Source: Spirochaetota bacterium (lineage in GTDB: Bacteria > Spirochaetota > Spirochaetia > Treponematales > Treponemataceae). From it: a stretch of 11,980 nt of DNA. The notes beneath the pieces are model-generated. The model saw only the letters and a list, made by a program, of their open reading frames with translations, was not told the origin of the DNA and searched no databases. Position numbers and translations under genes: made by a program. The stretch's first letter is position 1. The number at the start of each line of letters is the position of its first letter. Location: the NCBI GenBank assembly GCA_029571425.1, contig JAKPSR010000299.1, positions 1 to 11,980 of the forward strand, given 5' to 3'. Shown one piece after another: positions 6,064-11,980 of this stretch.

Positions 6064-7020
6064 ATGACTCGACTTCCAGGCTTTGCGGCTATTGCGTGTA
6101 TCGTGTCTTTCGTTTGCATTAATTGCGCGAGTACCCCACAGACCGTCATTGAAAATGATCAAGGCGAGTCAATAACGACAGAAAGCCTTGATGCCTGTGA
6201 TGATTTCGGCAAGCATACCCTGCGGTTGGAGAACGCCAAGGAAGTAATCATCCTGGTTCATGGATGTAAAGCCTCAAGCGGGAGTTTCCTGATCCTTAAA
6301 GAGGTTTTTGAATCTCGGGGACAGCAGGCAATCGGCTTTAGTTATGACTATAGGGACTCCATAGAAGAATGCGCGGATCGACTGGTGGTGGCGATCAATG
6401 CGATCAATGAATTGACGCATCCGACGAGAATCACGATTGTCGCCCACAGCCAAGGGGGCCTTGTCGCCAGGAGGGCCTTGATTTCAAATCGCCCGAATAA
6501 CCTCGTGTTGAAGGGCATTGCTACCAAGATCCGGCTGGTGACGATTTCCAGCCCATTCAACGGGATAAGGGCCTCTTCGCATTGCGGGATGACGGCCTTG
6601 CACATTGCGACCGCAGGGGCAACGGTCCTGATATGTCAGGCGGTTGCCGGCTCGACATGGTCCGAGATCAATCCGAGCTCGGATTTCATCAAGAGCCCGG
6701 GTCAGTTGTCCGAACTGGTGGTTGCGCACCTAAAAATCAATACAGACGAGAGGAACACCTGCCGCGAAGTCGACAGCGAGGGAAACTGCCTGGAAGACGA
6801 TTTCGTTTTTGCGTTGGATGAGCAGTATGCGGAAGCTGTTGACCGCGATAGCAGAGTCATCAATATCGAGCTAAAAGCCGGCCACGCCCAAGTCGTCGGG
6901 AAGCCCGGGCACCCCCCATTTACACTCATTGATACGCTGGAAGAAAACGGCGTGCTACGTGAACAGACTTCTCTGAGTTATGCCGAGGACGTCGCCCTGC
7001 TTAATCGGTTGTATCGATAA
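6064..7020 (+). CDS. Cysteine-rich alpha/beta-hydrolase lipoprotein (lipase/esterase-like)
   Basis: A 318-residue predicted exported hydrolase. Residues 1-20 form a short basic then hydrophobic signal sequence ending V-C-I-N before Cys21. That is an unorthodox lipobox (Asn at -1, Cys at -3) of the relaxed kind known from spirochaetes, so the mature protein is probably lipid-anchored. An oxyanion-loop His-Gly occurs at 66-67 (IILVHGCKASSGSF) and the nucleophile elbow AHSQGG at 127-132, with Ser129 as likely catalytic serine and His274 (K-A-G-H-A) as likely catalytic histidine. The acid is not assigned. The fold recalls lipases, PGAP1-like and acyltransferase-type hydrolases; the substrate is unknown. 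Beyond Cys21, the mature part holds seven more cysteines (45, 68, 103, 174, 191, 233, 242), suggesting disulfides outside the cytoplasm. Codon use is more AT-rich than in the neighbours, hinting at acquisition. It has its own strong promoter and ribosome-binding site and appears monocistronic. Confidence 0.75.
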   Translation: MTRLPGFAAIACIVSFVCINCASTPQTVIENDQGESITTESLDACDDFGKHTLRLENAKEVIILVHGCKASSGSFLILKEVFESRGQQAIGFSYDYRDSIEECADRLVVAINAINELTHPTRITIVAHSQGGLVARRALISNRPNNLVLKGIATKIRLVTISSPFNGIRASSHCGMTALHIATAGATVLICQAVAGSTWSEINPSSDFIKSPGQLSELVVAHLKINTDERNTCREVDSEGNCLEDDFVFALDEQYAEAVDRDSRVINIELKAGHAQVVGKPGHPPFTLIDTLEENGVLREQTSLSYAEDVALLNRLYR

Positions 7021-7030
7021 GAAGAGTGAG

Positions 7031-7050
7031 TATACCTACCGGTAGGTATA
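7031..7050. repeat. Perfect 20-bp palindrome at the hydrolase/ilvY convergent junction
   Basis: TATACCTACCGGTAGGTATA is exactly self-complementary with 10-bp arms and no spacer. It starts 10 bases after the hydrolase stop and includes the ilvY stop codon (7038-7036) and its last codons (Tyr-Thr-Tyr-Arg). As RNA it could form an 8-bp stem with a CCGG loop in both directions. No U-tract follows on either strand, so it may be a bidirectional transcript end, a barrier or a protein-binding site. Confidence 0.75.
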
Positions 7051-8001
7051 GCGAATAAGCTCCGCAATCGCCGTTCTCATCCTCCTAGCCGATTCCGGCC
7101 CTGACGATGCAGGCTTCTGGATAAACCCGAGATCGTACTCACCAAAATCAGGCCCGGCCTCGTAAAGAACCAGCCCCTCGGCGAAGGGACCGCTTTCAAG
7201 GACCAGGCGGGGCACGAGCCCCAAGCCTAACCCAAGCCGCGCGAGGGCGAGAACCGCCTCATTTCCGACGGTTTCCGCCGCGACCAACGGCTTAATCCCG
7301 TGCGTACGGGTCCAGCGGTCAAATCGATCCCGCGAAAGACCGTTTTTCGGAAGAACGACTGGCACCGAGGAAAGTACGGCGATCATCTTTCGCTCGAGTT
7401 CCTCCGCGGGAAGCGAATCGGCAAAATGGCCGCCCCCTTCCCGTATTCGGTCTAGGGGCAAATCGACGTTGCCGTACGCGCCTGAACGCGCAGAAACGAA
7501 TACGAGGGGCGTTTTACGTACGGAATGGCACTCGAGTTGGCGGAACCCGCTCGGGGGAAGGGCGTCAAGAGCAAGTTCTGCCCTGCCTTCGCGTACGGCA
7601 TCCGCCGCGTCCGATGGGTCGCCAGTCTCAATCGAAAGACGGAGATCGGGATGTTCCCTGGCGAGCGCTTCTACAAGGGGCGGTAGGATAGAATAGCAGG
7701 CGGTCACCGAGGCATAGATGCGAAGGATCCCTCGTAGTCGGTCATCGCGTTCCCCGAGTTTAAGAAGCAGATCCTGTTGCCGATGAAGGCTCTCGCGGGC
7801 AAAGGCAAGAAAGGCCGCTCCCTCTCTCGTCAGTGAAACCTGGCGCGTATCTCGCTCCAGAAGTAAAACACCCATCTCCTCTTCAAGCCGCCCTAGAAGA
7901 CGGCTTAAGGCTGAGGGGCTCAGGTGTACCTGCGAGGCGGCCCGGGCAAAGTGGAGGGTATCGGCAAGTGCCGAAAAGGCCTCAAGTTCGTGGAAGTCCA
8001 T
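7036..8001 (-). CDS. ilvY: IlvY, LysR-type activator of ilvC
   Basis: A 321-residue LysR-family regulator. Residues 1-60 hold the winged helix-turn-helix (M-D-F-H-E-L-E-A-F, then F-A-R-A-A-S-Q-V-H-L-S-P-S-A-L-S-R). The effector domain contains I-Y-A-S-V-T-A-C-Y-S-I-L-P-P-L and L-S-I-E-T-G-D-P-S-D-A-A-D-A-V, and near the end V-G-N-E-A-V-L-A-L-A-R-L-G-L-G. These align by eye with E. coli IlvY, which senses acetolactate or acetohydroxybutyrate and activates ilvC. The divergent ilvC next door makes the assignment firm. I chose the ATG at 8001 because the family begins MDxxxLxxF; the open frame extends 22 codons upstream with no homology. No clear Shine-Dalgarno precedes it. The last codons lie within a 20-bp palindrome shared with the convergent hydrolase junction. 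It is probably autoregulated from the shared intergenic region. Confidence 0.92.
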   Translation of the reverse strand: MDFHELEAFSALADTLHFARAASQVHLSPSALSRLLGRLEEEMGVLLLERDTRQVSLTREGAAFLAFARESLHRQQDLLLKLGERDDRLRGILRIYASVTACYSILPPLVEALAREHPDLRLSIETGDPSDAADAVREGRAELALDALPPSGFRQLECHSVRKTPLVFVSARSGAYGNVDLPLDRIREGGGHFADSLPAEELERKMIAVLSSVPVVLPKNGLSRDRFDRWTRTHGIKPLVAAETVGNEAVLALARLGLGLGLVPRLVLESGPFAEGLVLYEAGPDFGEYDLGFIQKPASSGPESARRMRTAIAELIRYTYR

Positions 8002-8021
8002 ACATGCATGATATCTTTGTG

Positions 8022-8067
8022 TTGTATAATACGCAATAGACCCGTGCAAATGTTTTGCTTTACGCAA
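8022..8067. promoter_or_regulatory. Probable IlvY operator region between ilvY and ilvC
   Basis: Two TTG...CAA inverted-repeat sites are visible: TTGTATAATACGCAA (8022-8036) and TTGCTTTACGCAA (8055-8067). Both end in TACGCAA, and these copies are 31 bases apart, about three helical turns, on the same face of the helix. Between them GCAAA-TGT-TTTGC (8046-8058) is a further perfect repeat sharing bases with the second site. LysR-type regulators bind such tandem dyads. The first site covers the candidate ilvY -10, consistent with autorepression. Confidence 0.6.
8023..8050 (-). promoter_or_regulatory. Candidate ilvY promoter
   Basis: Minus strand TTTGCA (8050-8045), 16-base spacer, TATACA (8028-8023). 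Transcription would begin near 8016, giving a short leader to the ATG at 8001. It overlaps the first operator dyad. Confidence 0.4.
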
Positions 8068-8109
8068 CGGAATAAAAAGAGTATAAAAGAAACAATTTGA
8101 AGCTATAAT
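8059..8109 (+). promoter_or_regulatory. ilvC promoter region (two possible -10 boxes)
   Basis: A perfect TATAAT (8104-8109) has no recognisable -35 at the right distance, as expected for an activator-dependent promoter. An alternative is TTTACG (8059-8064), 17 bases, TATAAA (8082-8087), whose -35 overlaps the second IlvY dyad. An inverted repeat AACAATT/AATTGTT (8091-8097 and 8110-8116) encloses the TATAAT. Translation starts from AAGGAG (8131-8136), 7 bases before the ATG. Confidence 0.55.
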
Positions 8110-8143
8110 AATTGTTCTGCAATCAATATTAAGGAGACAAACT

Positions 8144-9613
8144 ATGAACTATTTTAACTCGATCCCCTGGCGCGTGGCGCTCGGTCAGCTCTGCACCTGC
8201 CGCTTCATGGACCGGAACGAGTTCTCGGACGGCACCGCCGCCCTCAAAGGCAAGAAGATCGTCATCGTCGGCTGCGGCGCCCAGGGACTCAACCAGGGCC
8301 TCAACCTCCGCGATTCCGGCCTCGACGTGAGCTACGCCCTCCGCAAGGAGGCGATCGCCGAGAAGCGCGCGAGCTGGAAGAACGCGACCGAGAACGGCTT
8401 CAAGGTCGGGACCTACGATGAGCTGATCCCGTCCGCCGACGTCGTCGGTAACCTGACGCCGGACAAGCAGCACACCCCCGTTATCTCCGCCGTTATGCCG
8501 TTGATGAAGAAAGGTTCCGCGCTCTGGTATAGCCATGGCTTCAACATCGTCGAGGAAGGGATGCAGATCCGCAAGGACATCACCGTCGTCATGATGGCGC
8601 CGAAGGGCCCGGGGACCGAGGTTCGCGTCGAGTACACCCGCGGTTTCGGGATTCCGACCCTCATCGCCGTGCACCCCGAGAACGATCCCGAGGGGAAGGG
8701 TTGGGCGATCGCCAAGGCCCTCGCCGTCGGCACTGGTGGTAGCCGCGCGGGCGTTCTCGAGTCGAGTTTCATCGCCGAGGTTAAATCCGACCTCATGGGC
8801 GAGCAGACGATCCTTTGCGGCATGCTCCAGACCGGCAGCCTCCTCTGCTTCGACAAGATGGTCGCCGCAGGGATCGATAAGGGCTGGGCCGCTCGATTCA
8901 TCCAGTACGGTTGGGAAACCGTCACCGAGGCGCTGAAGTGGGGTGGCATCACCGGGATGATGGACCGGCTCTCGAATCCGGCGAAGCTCAAGGCGAACGC
9001 CCTGTCCGTCGAGCTCAAGAAGATCATGACCCCGCTCTACCAAAAGCACCAGGACGATATTATCTCCGGCAAGTTCAGCTCCACGATGATGGAGGACTGG
9101 AAGGCCGGCGACAAGGACCTGCTCGCCTGGCGTGAGGCGACCGGCAAGACCGCGTTCGAGCAGACAGCGGCGGGCAACGTTCAGATCAGCGAGCAGGAGT
9201 ACTTCGATAAGGGTATCCTCATGGTCGCCATGGTCAAGGCCGGCGTTGAGCTCGCCTTCGAGACGATGGTCGCCGCGGGCATCAAGCCCGAGAGCGCCTA
9301 CTACGAGTCCCTCCACGAGACTCCGCTCATCGCGAACCTCATCAGCCGGAAGAAGCTCTATGAGATGAATAAGGTCATTTCGGACACCGCCGAGTATGGT
9401 TGCTACCTCTTCGACAACGCCTGCCGCCCCTTGCTCAAAGACTTCATGGCGAAAGTTGAGCTCGACGTCATCGGTAAGGGCCTCGCCGTCAAGGACGGGT
9501 CGGTCTCGAACCGCGAGCTCGTCAAGGTTAATGAGGAGATCAGGAACCACCCGGTCGAGATCGTCGGAAAGAAGCTTCGCGCTTACATGACCGCCATGAA
9601 AGAGGTTCTGTAA
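8144..9613 (+). CDS. ilvC: Ketol-acid reductoisomerase, class II (large form)
   Basis: A 489-residue enzyme of valine, leucine and isoleucine synthesis that isomerises and reduces acetolactate or acetohydroxybutyrate, using Mg2+ and NADPH, in the cytoplasm. It is the long, E. coli-like form (491 residues), with the duplicated knotted C-terminal domain. The nucleotide loop GCGAQG is at 43-48; Arg67, Lys68, Arg75 and Ser77 correspond to the NADPH-phosphate contacts. Active-site residues are visible as His131 (YSHGFN), Asp216 and Glu220 (KSDLMGEQ), Glu388 and Glu392 (YYESLHE) and Ser413 (VISDTAEYG). Start ATG at 8144 with a strong AAGGAG 7 bases upstream. Codon use is strongly biased to C/G-ending codons such as ctc, atc and aag, suggesting high expression. 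Transcription is expected to depend on IlvY bound between the divergent genes. It converges with a flavodoxin-like gene 17 bases downstream. Confidence 0.98.
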   Translation: MNYFNSIPWRVALGQLCTCRFMDRNEFSDGTAALKGKKIVIVGCGAQGLNQGLNLRDSGLDVSYALRKEAIAEKRASWKNATENGFKVGTYDELIPSADVVGNLTPDKQHTPVISAVMPLMKKGSALWYSHGFNIVEEGMQIRKDITVVMMAPKGPGTEVRVEYTRGFGIPTLIAVHPENDPEGKGWAIAKALAVGTGGSRAGVLESSFIAEVKSDLMGEQTILCGMLQTGSLLCFDKMVAAGIDKGWAARFIQYGWETVTEALKWGGITGMMDRLSNPAKLKANALSVELKKIMTPLYQKHQDDIISGKFSSTMMEDWKAGDKDLLAWREATGKTAFEQTAAGNVQISEQEYFDKGILMVAMVKAGVELAFETMVAAGIKPESAYYESLHETPLIANLISRKKLYEMNKVISDTAEYGCYLFDNACRPLLKDFMAKVELDVIGKGLAVKDGSVSNRELVKVNEEIRNHPVEIVGKKLRAYMTAMKEVL

Positions 9614-9630
9614 GGAGCGTCGATTCGAAG

Positions 9631-10113
9631 CTATTTGGCGACGGTCGCGAACGCGCGTACGGCGTTCGCGATCGCCGCCTCGGCCTGCTCCTCGCGTCGC
9701 TTGTTTCCCCAGGACACGGTTGCGCGCCCGATGGCCTTTCCGCCTTTTTTAGCGGCGTGGTCGACGATTTGACGGGTCGCGTTGTTCCCTCCCATCCAGG
9801 CGAAGGGTAGTCCATGGGTCACGAAAGCCCAAACGGATTTTTCGCCGAGACCTTCGGCGCGGTCAAGATACTTCAGCATAACCGGGTTGGCGCAAAACGC
9901 GATGACGGAGGTTCCGAAGACGAGGGCGTCGTATCCTCCGATGCTCGGCTCCCGCGTTAGGACGCAGGACTCGGGATGCCCCATCGGGTCGCCAGAAACT
10001 TCGATGCGCTCGATGGTCGTCGCGTGCCCTTCCTTGGCGAGAGCCCCGGCGATCCGCTCCGCGACCGAGGCAGTGTGTCCGGTCGCCGAAAACACGATAA
10101 TCCCTATCTTCAT
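9631..10113 (-). CDS. Flavodoxin-like protein
   Basis: A 160-residue protein with a flavodoxin fold. MKIGIIVFSATGHTASVAER starts with the first beta strand and an FMN-phosphate loop S-A-T-G-H-T (9-14). It is followed by a Y-D-A-L-V-F-G-T-S-V strand (61-70) and a FVTHGLPFAWMGGNNATRQI region (97-116) of the kind found in flavodoxin-family quinone or electron-transfer proteins. The role is probably FMN-dependent electron transfer; the partner is unknown. The start was set at the ATG at 10113 because GGAGG stands 7 bases upstream and the conserved fold begins there; the open frame extends 50 codons further without similarity. It is divergent from the trmB-like gene and converges on ilvC. The 3' end contains a strong hairpin, and codon choice there may be constrained by it. 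Confidence 0.8.
   Translation of the reverse strand: MKIGIIVFSATGHTASVAERIAGALAKEGHATTIERIEVSGDPMGHPESCVLTREPSIGGYDALVFGTSVIAFCANPVMLKYLDRAEGLGEKSVWAFVTHGLPFAWMGGNNATRQIVDHAAKKGGKAIGRATVSWGNKRREEQAEAAIANAVRAFATVAK
9642..9674. repeat. 13-bp stem hairpin downstream of ilvC, inside the flavodoxin-like gene
   Basis: CGGTCGCGAACGC (9642-9654) pairs with GCGTTCGCGATCG (9662-9674) at all 13 positions (one G-U in the plus-strand RNA), with a 7-base loop. It begins 29 bases after the ilvC stop. No T-run follows, so it is not a classical intrinsic terminator, but it could stall polymerase or protect the 3' end of the ilvC mRNA. Confidence 0.6.
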
Positions 10114-10169
10114 GTTTCTTCCTCCCGTGTAGCCGATAGCGAGGCCTGTGGTAAGTACGTCGTCGTATC

Positions 10170-10218
10170 TTGACAAAAGAATGAAAGAATTGATAGTGTT
10201 CCGTAATAGTACTACTAT
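10170..10218 (+). promoter_or_regulatory. Promoter and candidate operator of the trmB-like gene
   Basis: TTGACA (10170-10175, perfect -35), 16 bases, then GATAGT (10192-10197). Just downstream lies the odd palindrome ATAGTA-C-TACTAT (10206-10218), which ends one base before the ribosome-binding site GGAGG (10219-10223). An operator at this position would block transcription start or elongation, suggesting autoregulation. A possible divergent -35 TTGTCA for the flavodoxin-like gene (minus, 10176-10171) overlaps the same TTGACAA. Confidence 0.55.
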
Positions 10219-10228
10219 GGAGGCACGA

Positions 10229-10966
10229 ATGGAGTACACGAGACACGAGGATTCCCTGACCATCCTTGGCGATTTCGGCTTGAGTCGGCTTGAAGCGGGA
10301 GTGTACCTAGCGCTACTGACGGAGGGGGAATTAAACGGCTATGAAGCCGCGAAGGCTCTGGGCATTTCCCGCTCGAACGCGTACACGGCCCTTGCGACGC
10401 TCGTCGAGAAGGGCGCAGCCTGGGTTATCGATGGGTCCCCGACTCGATACGCGGCAATCCCGGCGAAGGACCTCTGCGCGGCCCGGCTACGGCGGTTAGA
10501 AGACGGTGCCGCGCGTCTGCTCGCGTGCCTACCTGAGCGGAAGCCTGGCTCAGGCTCCTACTTAACCGTGCGAGGCCGGGATCGCGTAATCGATCGCCTT
10601 CGGTTGCTTGTCGCCGGGGCGCGTGAGCGGGTGTATCTTGCCCTCGCGCGTTCGGAGTTGTCTCTCGTCGGGCGGGAACTCGCCGATCTTGCGGCGACCG
10701 GGCGTAAAGTGGTGATTATTACCGACGAAGGCGGCGCTCGTTGGGTATCGACAGAGAGTGGCCTTTCGGGGGCCGTCGTATATCGCGGGGTCGTCGCGCC
10801 TGGCCATGTTCGGGCTATCGCCGACTCGCAATACGTCCTGACGGGCGAGATCGGTGCCGGCTCCGACGAGACGTGCCTCTATTCCGACCAAGCGAACCTC
10901 GTGTCGCTTTTCAAGGAAGCCATCGCGAACGAGATTAAGCTGATCGAGCTTGGGGGAAGGACATGA
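10229..10966 (+). CDS. TrmB-family transcriptional regulator
   Basis: A 245-residue regulator. Residues about 12-78 form a winged helix-turn-helix of the TrmB type (L-G-D-F-G-L-S-R-L-E-A-G-V-Y-L-A-L-L, then A-K-A-L-G-I-S-R-S-N-A-Y-T-A-L-A-T-L-V-E-K-G). A second domain (about 110-242) with repeated beta strands, including Y-R-G-V-V-A-P-G-H-V-R-A-I-A-D-S and the closing L-V-S-L-F-K-E-A-I-A-N-E, matches the phospholipase-D-like TrmB effector part. It lacks the extra C-terminal sugar-binding domain of the longer archaeal proteins. Start ATG at 10229, 5 bases after GGAGG; the ATG four codons earlier overlaps that ribosome-binding site and is less likely. Its TGA overlaps the next gene's ATG (ATGA), so it is translationally coupled to dapL. 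TrmB proteins mostly control sugar genes, so regulation of dapL is an inference from linkage. Confidence 0.8.
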   Translation: MEYTRHEDSLTILGDFGLSRLEAGVYLALLTEGELNGYEAAKALGISRSNAYTALATLVEKGAAWVIDGSPTRYAAIPAKDLCAARLRRLEDGAARLLACLPERKPGSGSYLTVRGRDRVIDRLRLLVAGARERVYLALARSELSLVGRELADLAATGRKVVIITDEGGARWVSTESGLSGAVVYRGVVAPGHVRAIADSQYVLTGEIGAGSDETCLYSDQANLVSLFKEAIANEIKLIELGGRT

Positions 10967-11980
10967 GCGGCCTGCGATGGGAGACGAGATACGCCGCGCG
11001 AATCGGCGGGCCCGAATTCGGTGAGGGCGGCGGCGCGTACAAGTTCGAGCGGATTAAGCGAGCGAAGGAAGCGGCGCGACTCGCCCATCCCGAGCTCCCG
11101 ATTATAGATCTTGGGGTCGGCGAGGGGGATTTGCCCGCCGACGCAGCGATCGTCGAGCGCCTTGCGCGCGAAGCGGGCTTACGCGAAAACCGAAGGTATG
11201 CCGACAACGGCACGCGGGAATTCGCCGAGGCGGCCGCCGAGTATCTTTCGCGCGTGTATGACATTCAGAGGCTCGATCCGGATACCGAGATTCTGCCGAG
11301 CCTTGGCTCGAAGTCGTTGCTCGCCATGCTCCCTGCATGCTTCGTCGACCCGGGCGACGTGCTCTTGATGCCCGTTCCCGCGTACCCGGTGATCGCCTCG
11401 TGGACGCGCTACCTCGGCGGCGTCGTGCATGAGCTTCCCCTTCTTCCCGAGAACGCGTTCCTTCCGGACCTCGAGTCGATACCGGACTCCGTGCTTGCGC
11501 GCGCGAAGATCTTATACCTAAATTACCCCAATAACCCCACAGGGGCCGTCGCGGATCCTGCGTTCTTCGCGCGCGCGGTCGCCCTTGCCGAGCGATGGGG
11601 TATCGTAATCGTTCATGACGCGGCCTATGGCGCCCTGACGTATGGGAACGCGAAGCCGCTTAGTTTCCTCTCGGTTCCCGGGGCGCGAGACGTCGGCGTG
11701 GAGGTCCATTCCCTATCGAAGGCTTTTAATATGACTGGTTGGCGGCTTGGTTTTCTCGCGGGTTCGGCGCGCGCGGTCGCGGCATGCGCGGCGGTAAAGG
11801 CGAATACCGACGCGGGGCAATTCCGCGCGATGCAACGGGCAGGCGCCGCCGCGCTCTTCGATCCGTCTATCACGGCCCGGCTCGCCGAGCGGTACGCGCG
11901 GCGCTTCGCCATTCTCGTGCCCGCGCTGCGATCGGCCGGGTTCGACGCGACGCCGCCCGAGGGCTCGTTCTATTGCTATT
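10963..11980 (+). CDS. dapL: LL-diaminopimelate aminotransferase, N-terminal 339 residues (cut by window end)
   Basis: A class I/II PLP-dependent aminotransferase; the first 339 residues are present of an expected roughly 390-410. Features typical of the DapL branch are R-R-Y-A-D-N-G (77-83), S-L-G-S-K-S (113-118), Y-L-N-Y-P-N-N-P-T-G-A-V-A (185-197), V-H-D-A-A-Y (217-222, with Asp219 and Tyr222 as PLP contacts), V-H-S-L-S-K-A-F-N-M-T-G-W-R (248-261) with the Schiff-base Lys253, and V-K-A-N-T-D-A-G-Q-F (278-287). DapL converts tetrahydrodipicolinate directly to LL-diaminopimelate, using glutamate, on the way to lysine and peptidoglycan precursors. It is known in spirochaetes, chlamydiae, plants and some other bacteria. 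Other aminotransferases of the same class cannot be wholly excluded. It overlaps the trmB-like gene by ATGA and has no separate promoter visible. Confidence 0.82.
   Translation, partial: MSGLRWETRYAARIGGPEFGEGGGAYKFERIKRAKEAARLAHPELPIIDLGVGEGDLPADAAIVERLAREAGLRENRRYADNGTREFAEAAAEYLSRVYDIQRLDPDTEILPSLGSKSLLAMLPACFVDPGDVLLMPVPAYPVIASWTRYLGGVVHELPLLPENAFLPDLESIPDSVLARAKILYLNYPNNPTGAVADPAFFARAVALAERWGIVIVHDAAYGALTYGNAKPLSFLSVPGARDVGVEVHSLSKAFNMTGWRLGFLAGSARAVAACAAVKANTDAGQFRAMQRAGAAALFDPSITARLAERYARRFAILVPALRSAGFDATPPEGSFYCY

Noticed and set aside
8002..8067. N-terminal extension of IlvY by 22 codons
   Set aside because: The added residues do not resemble the family, and they run across the operators and the likely ilvY promoter.
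8129..9550. Long open frame (473 codons) antisense to ilvC
   Set aside because: It lies almost exactly opposite ilvC in the register produced by C/G-ending codons, and its product is a low-complexity mix of Leu, Asp, Glu, Val and Gly without recognisable domains. ilvC itself is certain.
10114..10263. N-terminal extension of the flavodoxin-like protein by 50 codons
   Set aside because: The strong GGAGG before the ATG at 10113 and the fold starting MKIGIIVFSATG fix the start; the extension crosses the divergent trmB promoter and the trmB start.
1..11980. CRISPR array, tRNA, rRNA, insertion sequence or phage genes
   Set aside because: No regularly spaced repeats, no cloverleaf-like segment, and no transposase or integrase motif seen on either strand.

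Overview
The window reads as ordinary chromosome of a fairly GC-rich bacterium, densely coded on both strands. Several things fit a spirochaete (treponeme-like) source: an LL-diaminopimelate aminotransferase, a ThrH-type phosphatase, a short CstA, a TrmB-family regulator in a bacterium, and a lipoprotein whose lipobox (Cys-Ile-Asn-Cys) breaks the strict enterobacterial rule. The assignment is an inference from gene content, not from a marker gene. The ilvY/ilvC and modF products look strikingly like their gamma-proteobacterial namesakes.

Layout, left to right. (1) The 3' end of thrH (+) runs tail-to-tail into an MFS transporter (-), with the stops overlapping. (2) Upstream of the MFS gene on the same strand are cstA (-), closed by a clear rho-independent terminator, and an uncharacterised 176-residue gene (-) 48 bases in front of cstA. 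(3) A probable two-gene unit (-) follows: modF, a double ABC ATPase with no transporter partner in view, and an HD-domain phosphohydrolase whose start codon is ambiguous. (4) Divergent from modF is a single (+) gene for a cysteine-rich alpha/beta-hydrolase lipoprotein with a near-consensus promoter and lower GC than its neighbours; it looks like accessory cargo. (5) ilvY (-) and ilvC (+) are divergent over a 142-base operator region: a LysR-type activator and the large (class II) ketol-acid reductoisomerase of branched-chain amino acid synthesis. (6) A small flavodoxin-like gene (-) is divergent from a trmB-like regulator (+), which overlaps by ATGA the start of dapL (+, cut off by the window end).

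Functionally the window is dominated by amino-acid metabolism (thrH, ilvYC, dapL) and transport (MFS, cstA). The two regulators each sit beside the gene they most likely control: IlvY on ilvC, and the TrmB-like protein on itself and dapL. Stretches without genes are all under 150 bases and are mostly promoter or operator DNA. I see no tRNA, rRNA, CRISPR array, insertion sequence or phage gene. The least explained parts are the lipoprotein hydrolase, the 176-residue protein, the perfect 20-bp palindrome at the hydrolase/ilvY junction, and several genes whose predicted promoters lie so close to the start codon that the mRNA would have almost no leader.
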